NCBI RefSeq assembly: GCF_018223345.1
Contig: NZ_CP073587.1
Coordinates: forward strand, 2,701,001-2,765,000
Origin: Shewanella yunxiaonensis
GTDB lineage: Bacteria; Pseudomonadota; Gammaproteobacteria; Enterobacterales; Shewanellaceae
Reading direction: 5' to 3'
DNA length: 64,000 nt
In this document: piece by piece, positions 1 to 10,198 of the stretch
Position numbering within the stretch: position 1 is the first letter of the stretch
Layout of the letters: each line of letters begins with the position of its first letter
Position numbers and translations under genes: made by a program
The notes under the pieces: model-generated
The model's input: only the letters and a program-made list of their open reading frames with translations
What the model was told of the DNA's origin: nothing
Databases searched by the model: none

Positions 1-870
1 CAATTGGCAGATTGCGGAGAGTTTCCGTTATTGCTAGTGCGGCCGGAGCATACACCGTGCCGTGGACAGGACACGTATCATATTGAGTCAGATCAGCAAC
101 GCCGCGCGCATACCTTTCAGTGGCTGTCCACCACCGCTGATAACCAGGCATTCAGCGAAATTGAGCTACTGATAGTGACGCTCAAAGCTTATCAAGTTCC
201 AACGGTATTGCCGGAATTACTTCCTAAGCTGCCATTAAGTTGTCATGTGCTGCTGTTGCACAACGGGCTGGGCTCCCACAGTAAAATCATTCCGCTGCTC
301 AATGGTAGAGGTCTTTCGCTCGGTACCACCAGCCAAGGCGCACTCAGGCAAACCCCGCAACAAATACGTCATACCGGTAAAGGATTAACACAATTCGGCC
401 CAATTGCCGGGCCCATGATGTCAGCCCCATTAAAACTCTTATTGTTGAAAGCCATTCCTGACAGTGAGTGGTGTGATGATATTTTGCAGGCGCTGTGGGA
501 AAAACTGGCCGTTAATGCTGCCATTAACCCACTAACGGCGATTGATAACGTGCCAAACGGCACACTAGCAGCGGAGCGCTACCAACAAACCATCAAAATG
601 GTTATTAATGAGCTGGTTAGTATTGCTCACTTGGAAGGGATATCACTTCATTGTGACAAGTTGCTGCTGCGAGTGAACAAGGTTATCGAACTCACCGCCA
701 AGAACTATTCCTCCATGCAGCAAGATCTGCAACATGGTCGCCCGACAGAGATTGATGCCATTAATGGCTACCTCGTGCAATTGGCCCAACAGCATGGAAT
801 TGAGGCGCCAATGAACCAGTTGCTGACCCAAAAGATTAAACAGCTATCTCACTTAGCTGATGCGTTGTAA
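1..870 (+). CDS. panE: 2-dehydropantoate 2-reductase, 5'-truncated by window edge
   Basis: This is the C-terminal part of ketopantoate reductase, which reduces 2-dehydropantoate to pantoate with NADPH in pantothenate and CoA synthesis in the cytosol. The frame is open from base 1, so the true start and the N-terminal NADPH-binding glycine motif lie outside the window. Visible features are a substrate-domain pattern with 'LHNGLGS' and 'GTTSQGA', and a helical C-terminal domain with 'KLAVNAAINPLTA', which carries the conserved Lys/Asn region of the family. The stop overlaps the 3' end of the convergent DUF819 gene by 18 bp, and no terminator lies between them. The family call is firm; enzymes of this fold on other 2-keto acids cannot be fully excluded. 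Confidence 0.85.
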   Translation, partial: QLADCGEFPLLLVRPEHTPCRGQDTYHIESDQQRRAHTFQWLSTTADNQAFSEIELLIVTLKAYQVPTVLPELLPKLPLSCHVLLLHNGLGSHSKIIPLLNGRGLSLGTTSQGALRQTPQQIRHTGKGLTQFGPIAGPMMSAPLKLLLLKAIPDSEWCDDILQALWEKLAVNAAINPLTAIDNVPNGTLAAERYQQTIKMVINELVSIAHLEGISLHCDKLLLRVNKVIELTAKNYSSMQQDLQHGRPTEIDAINGYLVQLAQQHGIEAPMNQLLTQKIKQLSHLADAL

Positions 871-2070
871 CCATTGTCCACATGCCCAAGCAACAAAATT
901 AGCCCAAGCATAACCAAACACTGCAATCAAAACCGCCAAGGGTACCAAAGCTTTATTGTAGGCACTTGCCACCACAGGTGCAGATGCTGCACCACCGAGA
1001 TTACACTGGCTAGCGATAGCCATGTAACTGAAAGGTAGGCGCAAACGCCAAGTTGCGAACAACATCAGTATTATGTGAATAAATAACCAAACAGCGCCTA
1101 TCACAAAATACCACGGCAATGATAGCAACATGGCAATATTCATCTTTAACCCCATAATTGCCAACATAAAATACAAACATACGGTACCTATTTTATCAGC
1201 GCCATACATCGCAAGTTTTCTCGCAGGGCTAAGTGACAACATCACGCTGCCAGTGGTGATTAACACAATTCTCCATAAAAACGGCAAATGTAGCTGATAT
1301 TGAGAAGCCCCAGGCCAAAGAGTGGAACACCATGTTGCCAGCCAGCCAGAGCATGCGTGAGCCAAACCACTTAGAACCAAAGGCAGACATATCAATAGCA
1401 TCAGGTGACGTAAGTCGGGCAAACGTTCTGCCGGAGCGACAGTATTTGTTAATATTGCTGGGGAACGACTGCCCAACCAACGATTAATTTGAGGTTCGTG
1501 AGGTGCCAGAAACAATAGCAACGACATCCAAATCCCGGACAACAAGACGTTTACGGTAACAAAAACGCCAAAAATATTGTCGCCTACGTTAAATAACTGT
1601 TTGATAGCCATTTGATTAGCGGTACCGCCCACCCAGTTTCCAGCCAACGTTGCCATGCCTCGCCAAAGACTATTGCTGCCATGATCCAGTAACATTGACG
1701 GGGAAAAATGAGTGACAAATAGCAATGCCAGTGGCCCACCAATAAACACCCCGAGACTGCCAATCAGAAACAAAAGAAATAACTTACCACCGCTACTAAT
1801 AACGGCGCGAATATCCAATCCTAAGAGTAAGAGACAAAGGCAGGAGGGCATTAAATAATCGCGCACCAGATAGATCAATTGAGAATTCTCTATCTGGATC
1901 AAATGGAAGGTGTTAAGGAGTGACGGCAGAAAATAGCACGCCACCATCACTGGCATAACTTTGTATAACGTAATGAAAAATCGACGCTTGATCCCTGAAG
2001 TGTAAAAGATAACACCAAGGATCACGCTAAGAATGCCGAATAGCTGATAATCAGTTGTGATTTTTAACAT
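853..2070 (-). CDS. DUF819 family membrane protein (first paralogue)
   Basis: A 405-residue polytopic inner-membrane protein of the DUF819 (YjcL-like) family, with hydrophobic segments along its whole length. Conserved patches include 'CYFLPSLLNTF' near residue 45, 'WRGMATLAGNWVGG' in the middle and 'GGAASAPVVASAY' near the C-terminus. The same patches occur in the second DUF819 gene at 8876-10120, so the two are paralogues. The family is presumed to transport small solutes, but I know of no established substrate. Its start overlaps the stop of the upstream LysR gene by 7 bp, which suggests translational coupling in a porin-lysR-DUF819 run. No clear ribosome-binding site precedes the ATG. Uptake of a substrate or product of the nearby flavocytochrome is an inference from position only. 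Confidence 0.8.
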   Translation of the reverse strand: MLKITTDYQLFGILSVILGVIFYTSGIKRRFFITLYKVMPVMVACYFLPSLLNTFHLIQIENSQLIYLVRDYLMPSCLCLLLLGLDIRAVISSGGKLFLLFLIGSLGVFIGGPLALLFVTHFSPSMLLDHGSNSLWRGMATLAGNWVGGTANQMAIKQLFNVGDNIFGVFVTVNVLLSGIWMSLLLFLAPHEPQINRWLGSRSPAILTNTVAPAERLPDLRHLMLLICLPLVLSGLAHACSGWLATWCSTLWPGASQYQLHLPFLWRIVLITTGSVMLSLSPARKLAMYGADKIGTVCLYFMLAIMGLKMNIAMLLSLPWYFVIGAVWLFIHIILMLFATWRLRLPFSYMAIASQCNLGGAASAPVVASAYNKALVPLAVLIAVFGYAWANFVAWACGQWLQRIS

Positions 2071-2969
2071 AACTGGCGAAGATTATCTGAATTATCGACA
2101 GCAAACGCCTTAAAATTGCAGCTTACCGGAGATACCTGTCCATCTGCCCGACAAATCATCCAATAATTTCGTTCAAAGTCCCATCCGTCGAGTGACAACT
2201 CAACTAAATCACCTCGCGCAAGTTCTGCGTCAATAGCCATATAAGGCAATACGCTGACACCATAACCAGTTGCAGTCGCTCTTTTTATCGCGCCAAGTGT
2301 TGTCATGGTAATATTTTGCGAAGGCACGATACCGCAACTGTGTAACAGCTGAATTGCTCGTACACGGGATACAGTGGCAGATTCATCAAGGTACCAAACC
2401 TGCTGGGATAATAACTCAGTAGTCATTACCTTATGAGCCAATGGATTAGCTGCACCGCAGACAATACAGATACGATCTTTCAGCCAAAACGCACTCGCAA
2501 TTGATGGTAAACTTGGCTTGGCATCAACAAACGCAAGATCAACTTCGCGCTCTACTAGCATTCGTTCAACACTATTAGAATCTTTAATCACTAAACGCAG
2601 TTGTGTAGATGGAAACCGCTTATGAAATACCGGCAACAACCTTGAAAGCGCGTAGTTACCCGCCGTCTTACAGGCGCCAATGGTCAATGTTCCGCTGACA
2701 CCAGATGCAGAAGCAGAGAAAACTTGCTCCATTTTCTCTCCCGTTGTCAGCATTTCATTTGCATATGGCAACAACAGTTCACCTTGGCCATTAAGCTGTA
2801 AACCACTTCCTGTGCGCTGAAATAAGCGACTCTCTAGTACGCTTTCCAACTCTTTTAATGCCATGCTTACTGCTGGAACCGACATATGCAGTTGCTTGGC
2901 GGCTTTTGATATCTGCCCCTCTTGATAAATAGTTTTAAAAACTAGCAACTGCTTTAACGTGACTTTCAT
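2064..2969 (-). CDS. LysR-family transcriptional regulator
   Basis: A 301-residue LysR-type regulator. The N-terminal winged helix-turn-helix is evident ('FKTIYQEGQISKAAKQLHMS' followed by 'VPAVSMALKELE', residues about 11-43). A type-2 periplasmic-binding-like effector domain follows from about residue 90. It lies downstream of the porin on the same strand and overlaps the DUF819 gene by 7 bp. A 14-bp inverted repeat sits 18 bp upstream of its start codon, and a T-N11-A dyad lies between the porin and the divergent flavocytochrome; both are candidate operators. The context suggests control of the porin/flavocytochrome module in response to a small co-inducer. The effector cannot be read from sequence. 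Confidence 0.9.
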   Translation of the reverse strand: MKVTLKQLLVFKTIYQEGQISKAAKQLHMSVPAVSMALKELESVLESRLFQRTGSGLQLNGQGELLLPYANEMLTTGEKMEQVFSASASGVSGTLTIGACKTAGNYALSRLLPVFHKRFPSTQLRLVIKDSNSVERMLVEREVDLAFVDAKPSLPSIASAFWLKDRICIVCGAANPLAHKVMTTELLSQQVWYLDESATVSRVRAIQLLHSCGIVPSQNITMTTLGAIKRATATGYGVSVLPYMAIDAELARGDLVELSLDGWDFERNYWMICRADGQVSPVSCNFKAFAVDNSDNLRQLC

Positions 2970-2986
2970 GAGTCATTTCCACATTT

Positions 2987-3025
2987 GTTTGTCGACAGAT
3001 CCTACCTGTAAATCTGCCGACAAAC
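2987..3025. promoter_or_regulatory. 14-bp inverted repeat before the lysR gene
   Basis: The arms GTTTGTCGACAGAT (2987-3000) and ATCTGCCGACAAAC (3012-3025) are inverted with one mismatch, separated by 11 bp, and end 18 bp from the LysR start codon. No U-run follows on either strand, so an operator or an intercistronic RNA hairpin between porin and lysR is more likely than an intrinsic terminator. Autoregulation by the LysR protein is an inference. Confidence 0.5.
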
Positions 3026-3078
3026 CTTGATCAATGCGACGAATGCATCTACCCCCTAAAAAACAACACTTTTATAAC

Positions 3079-4083
3079 TTAAAAAAGCTGTTTCAAATAG
3101 ACAGTAAACTGAGTATCGTCATAGTCTTGATAACCATTCTTGTCAGTAACATTTCCATTGAGATAACTGGCAATAACCCCAATTGTGGTTGCTTTAGAGG
3201 CAGAATAATCCAGCCCGCATGAAACCAAATAACTGTTGGTATCTGTAACGCTACTCTTATCTGCTAGGTTACCGGTAATTTTACCTAGTCCCGCTTTGTC
3301 ATAGAGATACTGTAATTTCAGCTGATATTGATCGAAAGGTAAGGCCGCACTTAACAGGTAGCTGTTACCACTAAGATTTTCATATTTATCTGATTTAGCA
3401 TGCTGAACCAGCGCTCCCCAATGGATACCTGCCAGCTTGGTCCCACCAACGACACGATAAGCATCTAACTGATTTAAACCATCGGCATAGGCAACTGCCA
3501 CATAGTAGTTGTCTTTTTTCAAACGACTATCACCGATAGTCGCACTGACCGCATAATTACCTGAGCTACTACTTGTGTTATCGGCAAACTGATAGCTTGA
3601 CCCAAATTGAATACCAGATAATTTTGGCGAATAATAAGTAACAGAATCACCTAGACGATCATTACCTGAAATCAATTTTGCCATATCTGCTGAAGTAATA
3701 TTAAATAAATCAACTTTACCTTCAGTCTTTTTAAATACTGTATCATTGCGCCCAAATACAATAGAACCTAAATTCCCCGCCACACCGATATATGTATTTC
3801 TTGGTGTAAATAATTCAGAAGTGTCGTAATAACCTTCAGTACCAAATTCTGCGACATAAATAACCTTTAAGTTATCGCTTAATTTTTCATCTCCCTTAAG
3901 TCCTAAAAATGATGCGAAATTTTCAAGCTGTGTACCATTTTCTTTGCGATTGGCCAACACTCCATTATCTGAATTAGTTAAACCCAGCCAAGCACGGCCA
4001 TAAAATTGAGCATCACTGGCAAAAGCACTGCTAACTGGTACAGCAGCGGCAATAAGGCTAAGAGCTAACATTGTTTTTTTCAT
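3079..4083 (-). CDS. outer-membrane porin (Gram-negative general porin type)
   Basis: A 334-residue beta-barrel porin. I chose the start at the ATG encoding 'MKKTMLALSL' (4083) because it opens a typical Sec signal peptide ending 'VSSAFASDAQ'; a longer reading frame upstream adds a non-signal extension. The mature part shows alternating aromatic/polar beta-strands, 'GLKGDEKLSDNLKVIYVAEF', 'GNLGSIVFGRND' and a C-terminal Phe, the usual assembly signal for outer-membrane proteins. It is transcribed divergently from the flavocytochrome gene at 4362, with lysR directly downstream. From memory, Shewanella frigidimarina has a similar porin/flavocytochrome pair (ifcO/ifcA) linked to Fe(III) growth. 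A role in admitting the reductase's substrate to the periplasm is inferred. Confidence 0.88.
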   Translation of the reverse strand: MKKTMLALSLIAAAVPVSSAFASDAQFYGRAWLGLTNSDNGVLANRKENGTQLENFASFLGLKGDEKLSDNLKVIYVAEFGTEGYYDTSELFTPRNTYIGVAGNLGSIVFGRNDTVFKKTEGKVDLFNITSADMAKLISGNDRLGDSVTYYSPKLSGIQFGSSYQFADNTSSSSGNYAVSATIGDSRLKKDNYYVAVAYADGLNQLDAYRVVGGTKLAGIHWGALVQHAKSDKYENLSGNSYLLSAALPFDQYQLKLQYLYDKAGLGKITGNLADKSSVTDTNSYLVSCGLDYSASKATTIGVIASYLNGNVTDKNGYQDYDDTQFTVYLKQLF

Positions 4084-4149
4084 TATGAACCATTCCCATA
4101 ATAAGTTATAAAAATCGTAGCAAAGAATAAAAAAATTATGCATAGAAGG

Positions 4150-4170
4150 AATTGCAACCAGATCACAATT
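4150..4170. promoter_or_regulatory. candidate LysR-type operator (T-N11-A dyad)
   Basis: AATTG (4150-4154) and CAATT (4166-4170) form a perfect dyad separated by 11 bp, the spacing typical of LysR-family binding sites. It lies about 67 bp upstream of the porin start, within the very AT-rich 278-bp divergent region shared with the flavocytochrome gene. Assignment to the neighbouring LysR protein is inferred. Confidence 0.4.
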
Positions 4171-4361
4171 AAGCAGACAAATATAAGCATTAATAATTTC
4201 AAAAACATTATTAAATAAAATTTAAATATGAGTTAAAAATTTCTTAAATGGATTTAAATTAAAAATAAATAAAATACGAACAAGATCTAATTCAAATTTT
4301 TATCTACAAACAACCTGCACGCTATATAGCAGTGATTATCTACACAATAAAAAGGAACATC

Positions 4362-6131
4362 ATGAAATTTGCAGTATTAAGTGGGTTGATCCTAGCATGC
4401 TTGGTCGGTGTCAATAATGCCGAAGCCAATGCAAATGATTTAGCATCCTTTCACAAAGACAAAGGTGATGGGTGTAAAACCTGTCATCAAACTCCTGGAA
4501 AAGTTGCTGATGACAGTGAAAACTATATCAATACACAATGTAAGAGCTGTCATGGTGATTATGCAGCTCTGAAAAATCCCAAATTGAAGATTGATCCACA
4601 CGATTCACATCTTGGTGATATCAATTGTACAAGTTGCCATAAGGGCCATGAGCAGTCCAAAGTTTATTGTAATGAATGCCACTCTTTTGACCTAAAGATT
4701 CCATTTAACGATGCCAAGAAAAAAGAAGCCTGGGATGCAAAATGGGATCAACAAAAAATTCAGCAAGCAATAGCCAAAGGACCAGTAGAAAGTACTGACG
4801 TAGTCATTATCGGTGCGGGGAGTGCTGGCTATAACGCTGCCATTGCCGCTAAACAAGCGGGCGCCAAGGTCATCCTCGTGGAAAAAGCACCTTTTAGTGG
4901 TGGCAACTCGATGTTGGCTGCTGGTGGTATGAATGCCGTTGGGACTCCGCAACAGAAAGCCCACCATGTAGAAGATAAAGTGGAATGGTTTGTTGAAGAC
5001 ACCATGAAAGGAGGCCGCTATGCCAATGATCCTAAATTGGTAGAAATTCTTGCAGAACAATCTGCAGCGGGGGTGAAATGGCTGGAGTCTTTGGGCGTCA
5101 ACATGGATGACCTTAAACGCTCTGGTGGTGCCCGTGTTGACCGTACACACCGTCCAGCAGATGGCCGCAGTGCAGGCCCAACCATTATACAAGCATTGCG
5201 TAAAGCCGCAGACAAATATGGCGTAGAAACTCGTCTGAACTCTCGTGCAGAAAAACTGGTAGTCAACGACGATCACCAGATTGTTGGTGTAGTTGTGCAT
5301 GGAAAACATAGCGGTTATTACATGCTAAGTGCCAAATCAGTGGTATTAACTACTGGCGGCTACGGCTACAACAAAGAGATGATCGCCTACTACCGACCAA
5401 CCTTTAAGGGAATGACCAGTTCCAACAACATTACCGCTACCGGTGATGGCATCAATATGGCCAAAGAAATCGGTGCCAGTATGACCGATATTGACTGGAT
5501 CCAAGCGCACCCAACAATTGGGGTAGATAGCCGTATACTGATCTCGGAAACAGTTCGTGGAGTAGGTGCTATCATGGTCAATGCTAAAGGACAGCGCTTC
5601 ATCAGTGAATTAGCTACTCGCGACCGTGCTTCCGATGCCATTCTTAAACAACCAGGTAAATTTGCTTGGCTGGTATTTGATAATCAACTGTATAAAAAAG
5701 CTAAAATGGTACGCGGTTATGACCATCTCGGCATGCTGAAAACTGCTGATACTATTGATGGTTTGGCAAAGCTAACCGGTATGGACAGCAAGTTGTTGGC
5801 TAGCACTATTGGCGACTACAACCAATATCAAAAAACTGGCGATGATAAGGCCTTCCATCGTCAAGATATGCCATTGAATGTCACTCAACCTCCTTATTAT
5901 GCAGTAAAAGTAGCCCCAGGTATCCATCACACCATGGGGGGAGTTGCCATTGATACAAAAGCAGAAGTACTTGATCTGCAAAGCTGGCCAATCAAAGGGC
6001 TATATGCTGCTGGTGAAGTTACCGGTGGTGTACATGGCTACAACCGCTTAGGTGGTAACGCTATCGCCGACACTGTGGTATTTGGCAAAATTGCCGGTGA
6101 AAACGCTGCTGCAAACGCTTTGAAGAAATAA
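4362..6131 (+). CDS. fccA: periplasmic tetraheme flavocytochrome c fumarate reductase
   Basis: A 589-residue soluble periplasmic fumarate reductase of the flavocytochrome c3 type. After a Sec signal peptide (about residues 1-24) come four CxxCH heme sites at C38, C60, C89 and C103, then a linker, then an FAD domain starting 'VVIIGAGSAG' near 147. Active-site motifs of Shewanella FccA are present: QAHPT, SETVRG, ISELATRD (acid/base Arg, about residue 420), HHTMGG and GYNRLGG. These favour fumarate over related substrates such as urocanate. The start follows AAAAAGGA with good spacing; an upstream in-frame codon would add ten residues before the signal peptide. Electrons are expected from the quinol dehydrogenase CymA. 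The paralogue IfcA has the same architecture, so the exact orthologue is uncertain. Confidence 0.9.
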   Translation: MKFAVLSGLILACLVGVNNAEANANDLASFHKDKGDGCKTCHQTPGKVADDSENYINTQCKSCHGDYAALKNPKLKIDPHDSHLGDINCTSCHKGHEQSKVYCNECHSFDLKIPFNDAKKKEAWDAKWDQQKIQQAIAKGPVESTDVVIIGAGSAGYNAAIAAKQAGAKVILVEKAPFSGGNSMLAAGGMNAVGTPQQKAHHVEDKVEWFVEDTMKGGRYANDPKLVEILAEQSAAGVKWLESLGVNMDDLKRSGGARVDRTHRPADGRSAGPTIIQALRKAADKYGVETRLNSRAEKLVVNDDHQIVGVVVHGKHSGYYMLSAKSVVLTTGGYGYNKEMIAYYRPTFKGMTSSNNITATGDGINMAKEIGASMTDIDWIQAHPTIGVDSRILISETVRGVGAIMVNAKGQRFISELATRDRASDAILKQPGKFAWLVFDNQLYKKAKMVRGYDHLGMLKTADTIDGLAKLTGMDSKLLASTIGDYNQYQKTGDDKAFHRQDMPLNVTQPPYYAVKVAPGIHHTMGGVAIDTKAEVLDLQSWPIKGLYAAGEVTGGVHGYNRLGGNAIADTVVFGKIAGENAAANALKK

Positions 6132-6140
6132 CGTCCCAAT

Positions 6141-6183
6141 AGGCACTACGGTGCCTGCTCCGCGGTCCGCTTCGGCGGACCGC
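6141..6183 (+). promoter_or_regulatory. tandem UNCG-loop hairpins between flavocytochrome and binding-protein genes
   Basis: Two perfect stem-loops lie back to back: AGGCAC-TACG-GTGCCT (6141-6156) and GCGGTCCGC-TTCG-GCGGACCGC (6162-6183). Both carry extra-stable UNCG tetraloops. No U-run follows, so they look like mRNA-stabilising or processing hairpins rather than a terminator, and would allow differential expression of the two genes. Confidence 0.6.
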
Positions 6184-6208
6184 ATCTTAAATCACAAAGG
6201 ATGACACT

Positions 6209-7003
6209 ATGAAAGGTATTTTTTATCGTTTAGGACCGGTGTTGTTGGCAGCGATACTCAGTCTTGGTAGTTATGCTGCTGAAGCTGCTGTAAAGCTCAA
6301 AGTGATCACCTCCGGAGGATTTGCCGGAACGTTAACGGCTATGGAGCCGCAACTAGAAAAAGATACAGGGCTGGACATTGAGATATCTTACGGTTCATCT
6401 TCCGGTGGTGCCGTGGACTCAATTCCTGAACGACTCAAACGTGGCGAACAATTTGATGTGTTAATCCTGTCCCGTAGCTCGCTGGATAAACTTACAAATA
6501 AGGGCTTTGTTACTCCTGATAGCCGTAAAGATTTAGTTCGTTCACGTATTGGCATGTGTGTTAAGGCAGGAACCGCTATACCCGATATCAGCACTCCAGA
6601 AAACTTTATTAAAGTACTGCATGATGCCAAGACTATTGGTTATTCCGCCAGTGCGAGTGGCACATACTTGTCTACCAAACTCTGGCCTAAAATGGGCTTG
6701 TGGCAAATGATCGAGCCTAAAAGTACCCGCGTATTAAGTAAACGAGTCGCCAGTTTGGTTGCCGATGGACAACTGGAAATAGGGTTTCAGCAAATTAGTG
6801 AGATCTTACCAATCCAAGGTGTCGAACTCGTTGGTCCGATCCCCGATAAATTCCAAAAGGTCACTACATTTTCTTCTGGTGTAACCAAAATCAGCGGGCA
6901 CCCGCGAGAAGCTGCGGCGTTAATCAGCTACCTTTCTTCTGACACACCTTATGTTATCAACAGCATTCGTCATGCTGGACTTGACCCGGTCGCCATCAAA
7001 TAG
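6209..7003 (+). CDS. ModA-like periplasmic solute-binding protein
   Basis: A 264-residue exported binding protein. The N-terminus is a signal peptide ('LLAAILSLGSYAAEAA', cleavage near residue 26). A type-2 periplasmic-binding fold follows, with 'VITSGGFAGTL', 'YGSSSGG', 'FDVLILSRSSLDKL' and 'ASASGTYLS', as in the molybdate/extracellular solute-binding family (SBP_bac_11). The start is supported by AAAGGA just upstream. It lies 77 bp behind the flavocytochrome gene, after two stable hairpins, and converges on the DMT gene with a single base between them. No ABC permease or ATPase is nearby, so it may work as an orphan binding or sensing protein. The ligand is unknown; molybdate is not proven by the sequence. 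Confidence 0.75.
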   Translation: MKGIFYRLGPVLLAAILSLGSYAAEAAVKLKVITSGGFAGTLTAMEPQLEKDTGLDIEISYGSSSGGAVDSIPERLKRGEQFDVLILSRSSLDKLTNKGFVTPDSRKDLVRSRIGMCVKAGTAIPDISTPENFIKVLHDAKTIGYSASASGTYLSTKLWPKMGLWQMIEPKSTRVLSKRVASLVADGQLEIGFQQISEILPIQGVELVGPIPDKFQKVTTFSSGVTKISGHPREAAALISYLSSDTPYVINSIRHAGLDPVAIK

Positions 7004-7004
7004 A

Positions 7005-7877
7005 TTAGCTCCACAGCACCAAAATGGCGGCCAAAGCTATCAGTAACAGGCCGCCAATATCCTTCACTTTGACTTTTTCCTTAAGCCAGAAGTAAGAGAT
7101 AAACATCATAAAAAACACTTCCACCTGACCAAGCGTTTTTACATAAGGTACCGCCGTCAGTGACATCGCACTGAACCAGCCCAGCGATCCCATAAAACTG
7201 CTGACGCTAGTGGCAATGGTCAGCTTTGGCCGCTGCCATAGTGCACGCAAGGTTGCGCGATCCGCCAGCCATAACCAAAGTAGCAACAACAAGGTTTGGG
7301 TCAGGATCACCAGCAATAACACCCAAGCCGCTCTATGCGGAAAAGGCAAATTTAAATGCAGGCTGGCTTCACGCACCCACAGCGACGTCAGTGCAAAACT
7401 GCTGCCACAAGCAATCCCGAGCAACACAGTAGACCACGAAAGACTCCGCAAACCGTTGCCTGCGCTCATCAAGAACACCGCAGCAGCACCAATGAGCACG
7501 CCAATCCAACCAAGCAAACTTAAGTGGGTGCCAAAAAGCAGCGTCCCTAAAATTGCCGCCACCAGCGCTTCGCTTTTAGCCAAGCCCGCCCCGACAGCAA
7601 AGTTTTTCAGCTTAAACAGCTTCACCATTAGTGCCGTTGCGAGGATCTGCATCAAGGCTGCGCCTAAGATATACAAACCACCCAAACCCCATAACTGCGG
7701 CCACGGAGCCGGTTGCCACAGATACAGTAACCCCAAATAAAGTGCTGCCAGTGGGCTGGCGTATAGGAACCGCGCCAATGTCACTCCGGCAACTTTGACA
7801 TCACGACTCAGCCGGCTTTGAAAAGCATTGCGCCATGCCTGCATAAAAGCAGCCATCAGGGTAAACAGAATCCACAT
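7005..7877 (-). CDS. EamA/DMT-family transporter
   Basis: A 290-residue inner-membrane protein of the drug/metabolite transporter superfamily, with about ten hydrophobic segments arranged as two EamA repeats. I chose the start at 'MWILFTLMAAFMQAWRNAF' (7877), where the first membrane helix begins; the frame extends 24 codons further upstream through the kdsA terminator, which makes the longer form unlikely. It lies downstream of kdsA on the same strand but is separated from it by an intrinsic terminator. It converges with the binding-protein gene without any spacer. The substrate cannot be inferred; the family exports amino acids and other metabolites. Confidence 0.82.
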   Translation of the reverse strand: MWILFTLMAAFMQAWRNAFQSRLSRDVKVAGVTLARFLYASPLAALYLGLLYLWQPAPWPQLWGLGGLYILGAALMQILATALMVKLFKLKNFAVGAGLAKSEALVAAILGTLLFGTHLSLLGWIGVLIGAAAVFLMSAGNGLRSLSWSTVLLGIACGSSFALTSLWVREASLHLNLPFPHRAAWVLLLVILTQTLLLLLWLWLADRATLRALWQRPKLTIATSVSSFMGSLGWFSAMSLTAVPYVKTLGQVEVFFMMFISYFWLKEKVKVKDIGGLLLIALAAILVLWS

Positions 7878-7907
7878 GATTTGATCCGGACAAGAATTTG
7901 AAAAAGG

Positions 7908-7934
7908 CACAAAAATACCCGGCAACTGCCGGGC
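7908..7934 (-). terminator. rho-independent terminator of kdsA
   Basis: On the minus strand CCCGGC-AGTT-GCCGGG (arms at 7918-7923 and 7928-7933) is followed by TATTTTTG. It lies 35 bp after the kdsA stop. Confidence 0.75.
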
Positions 7935-7968
7935 ATTTGAGCATATCACAGGTTAATGCAGCTGGTAG

Positions 7969-10120
<2,152 letters not shown>

Positions 10121-10198
10121 AAGGCAGAGCCTCTCCCTAAGTAATGAACATATTCCGTGTCGATATCATATTGTAAACGGCTCTGTTGCCTTTGGATA

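Noticed and set aside
4154..4170. CRP-like half site in the porin-flavocytochrome region
   Set aside because: Only one half matches well; the second half agrees at two of five positions.
4692..5309. 205-codon open frame antisense to the flavocytochrome gene
   Set aside because: It has no ribosome-binding site or family match, and the plus-strand protein is unambiguous.
4362..6131. Possible urocanate or methacrylate reductase instead of fumarate reductase
   Set aside because: All Shewanella FccA active-site motifs (QAHPT, SETVRG, ISELATRD, HHTMGG, GYNRLGG) are present, so fumarate is the simplest call.
7210..7740. 176-codon open frame antisense to the DMT transporter gene
   Set aside because: Its composition is that of a shadow frame (many Ser, Lys, Pro) and the opposite strand encodes a clear membrane protein.
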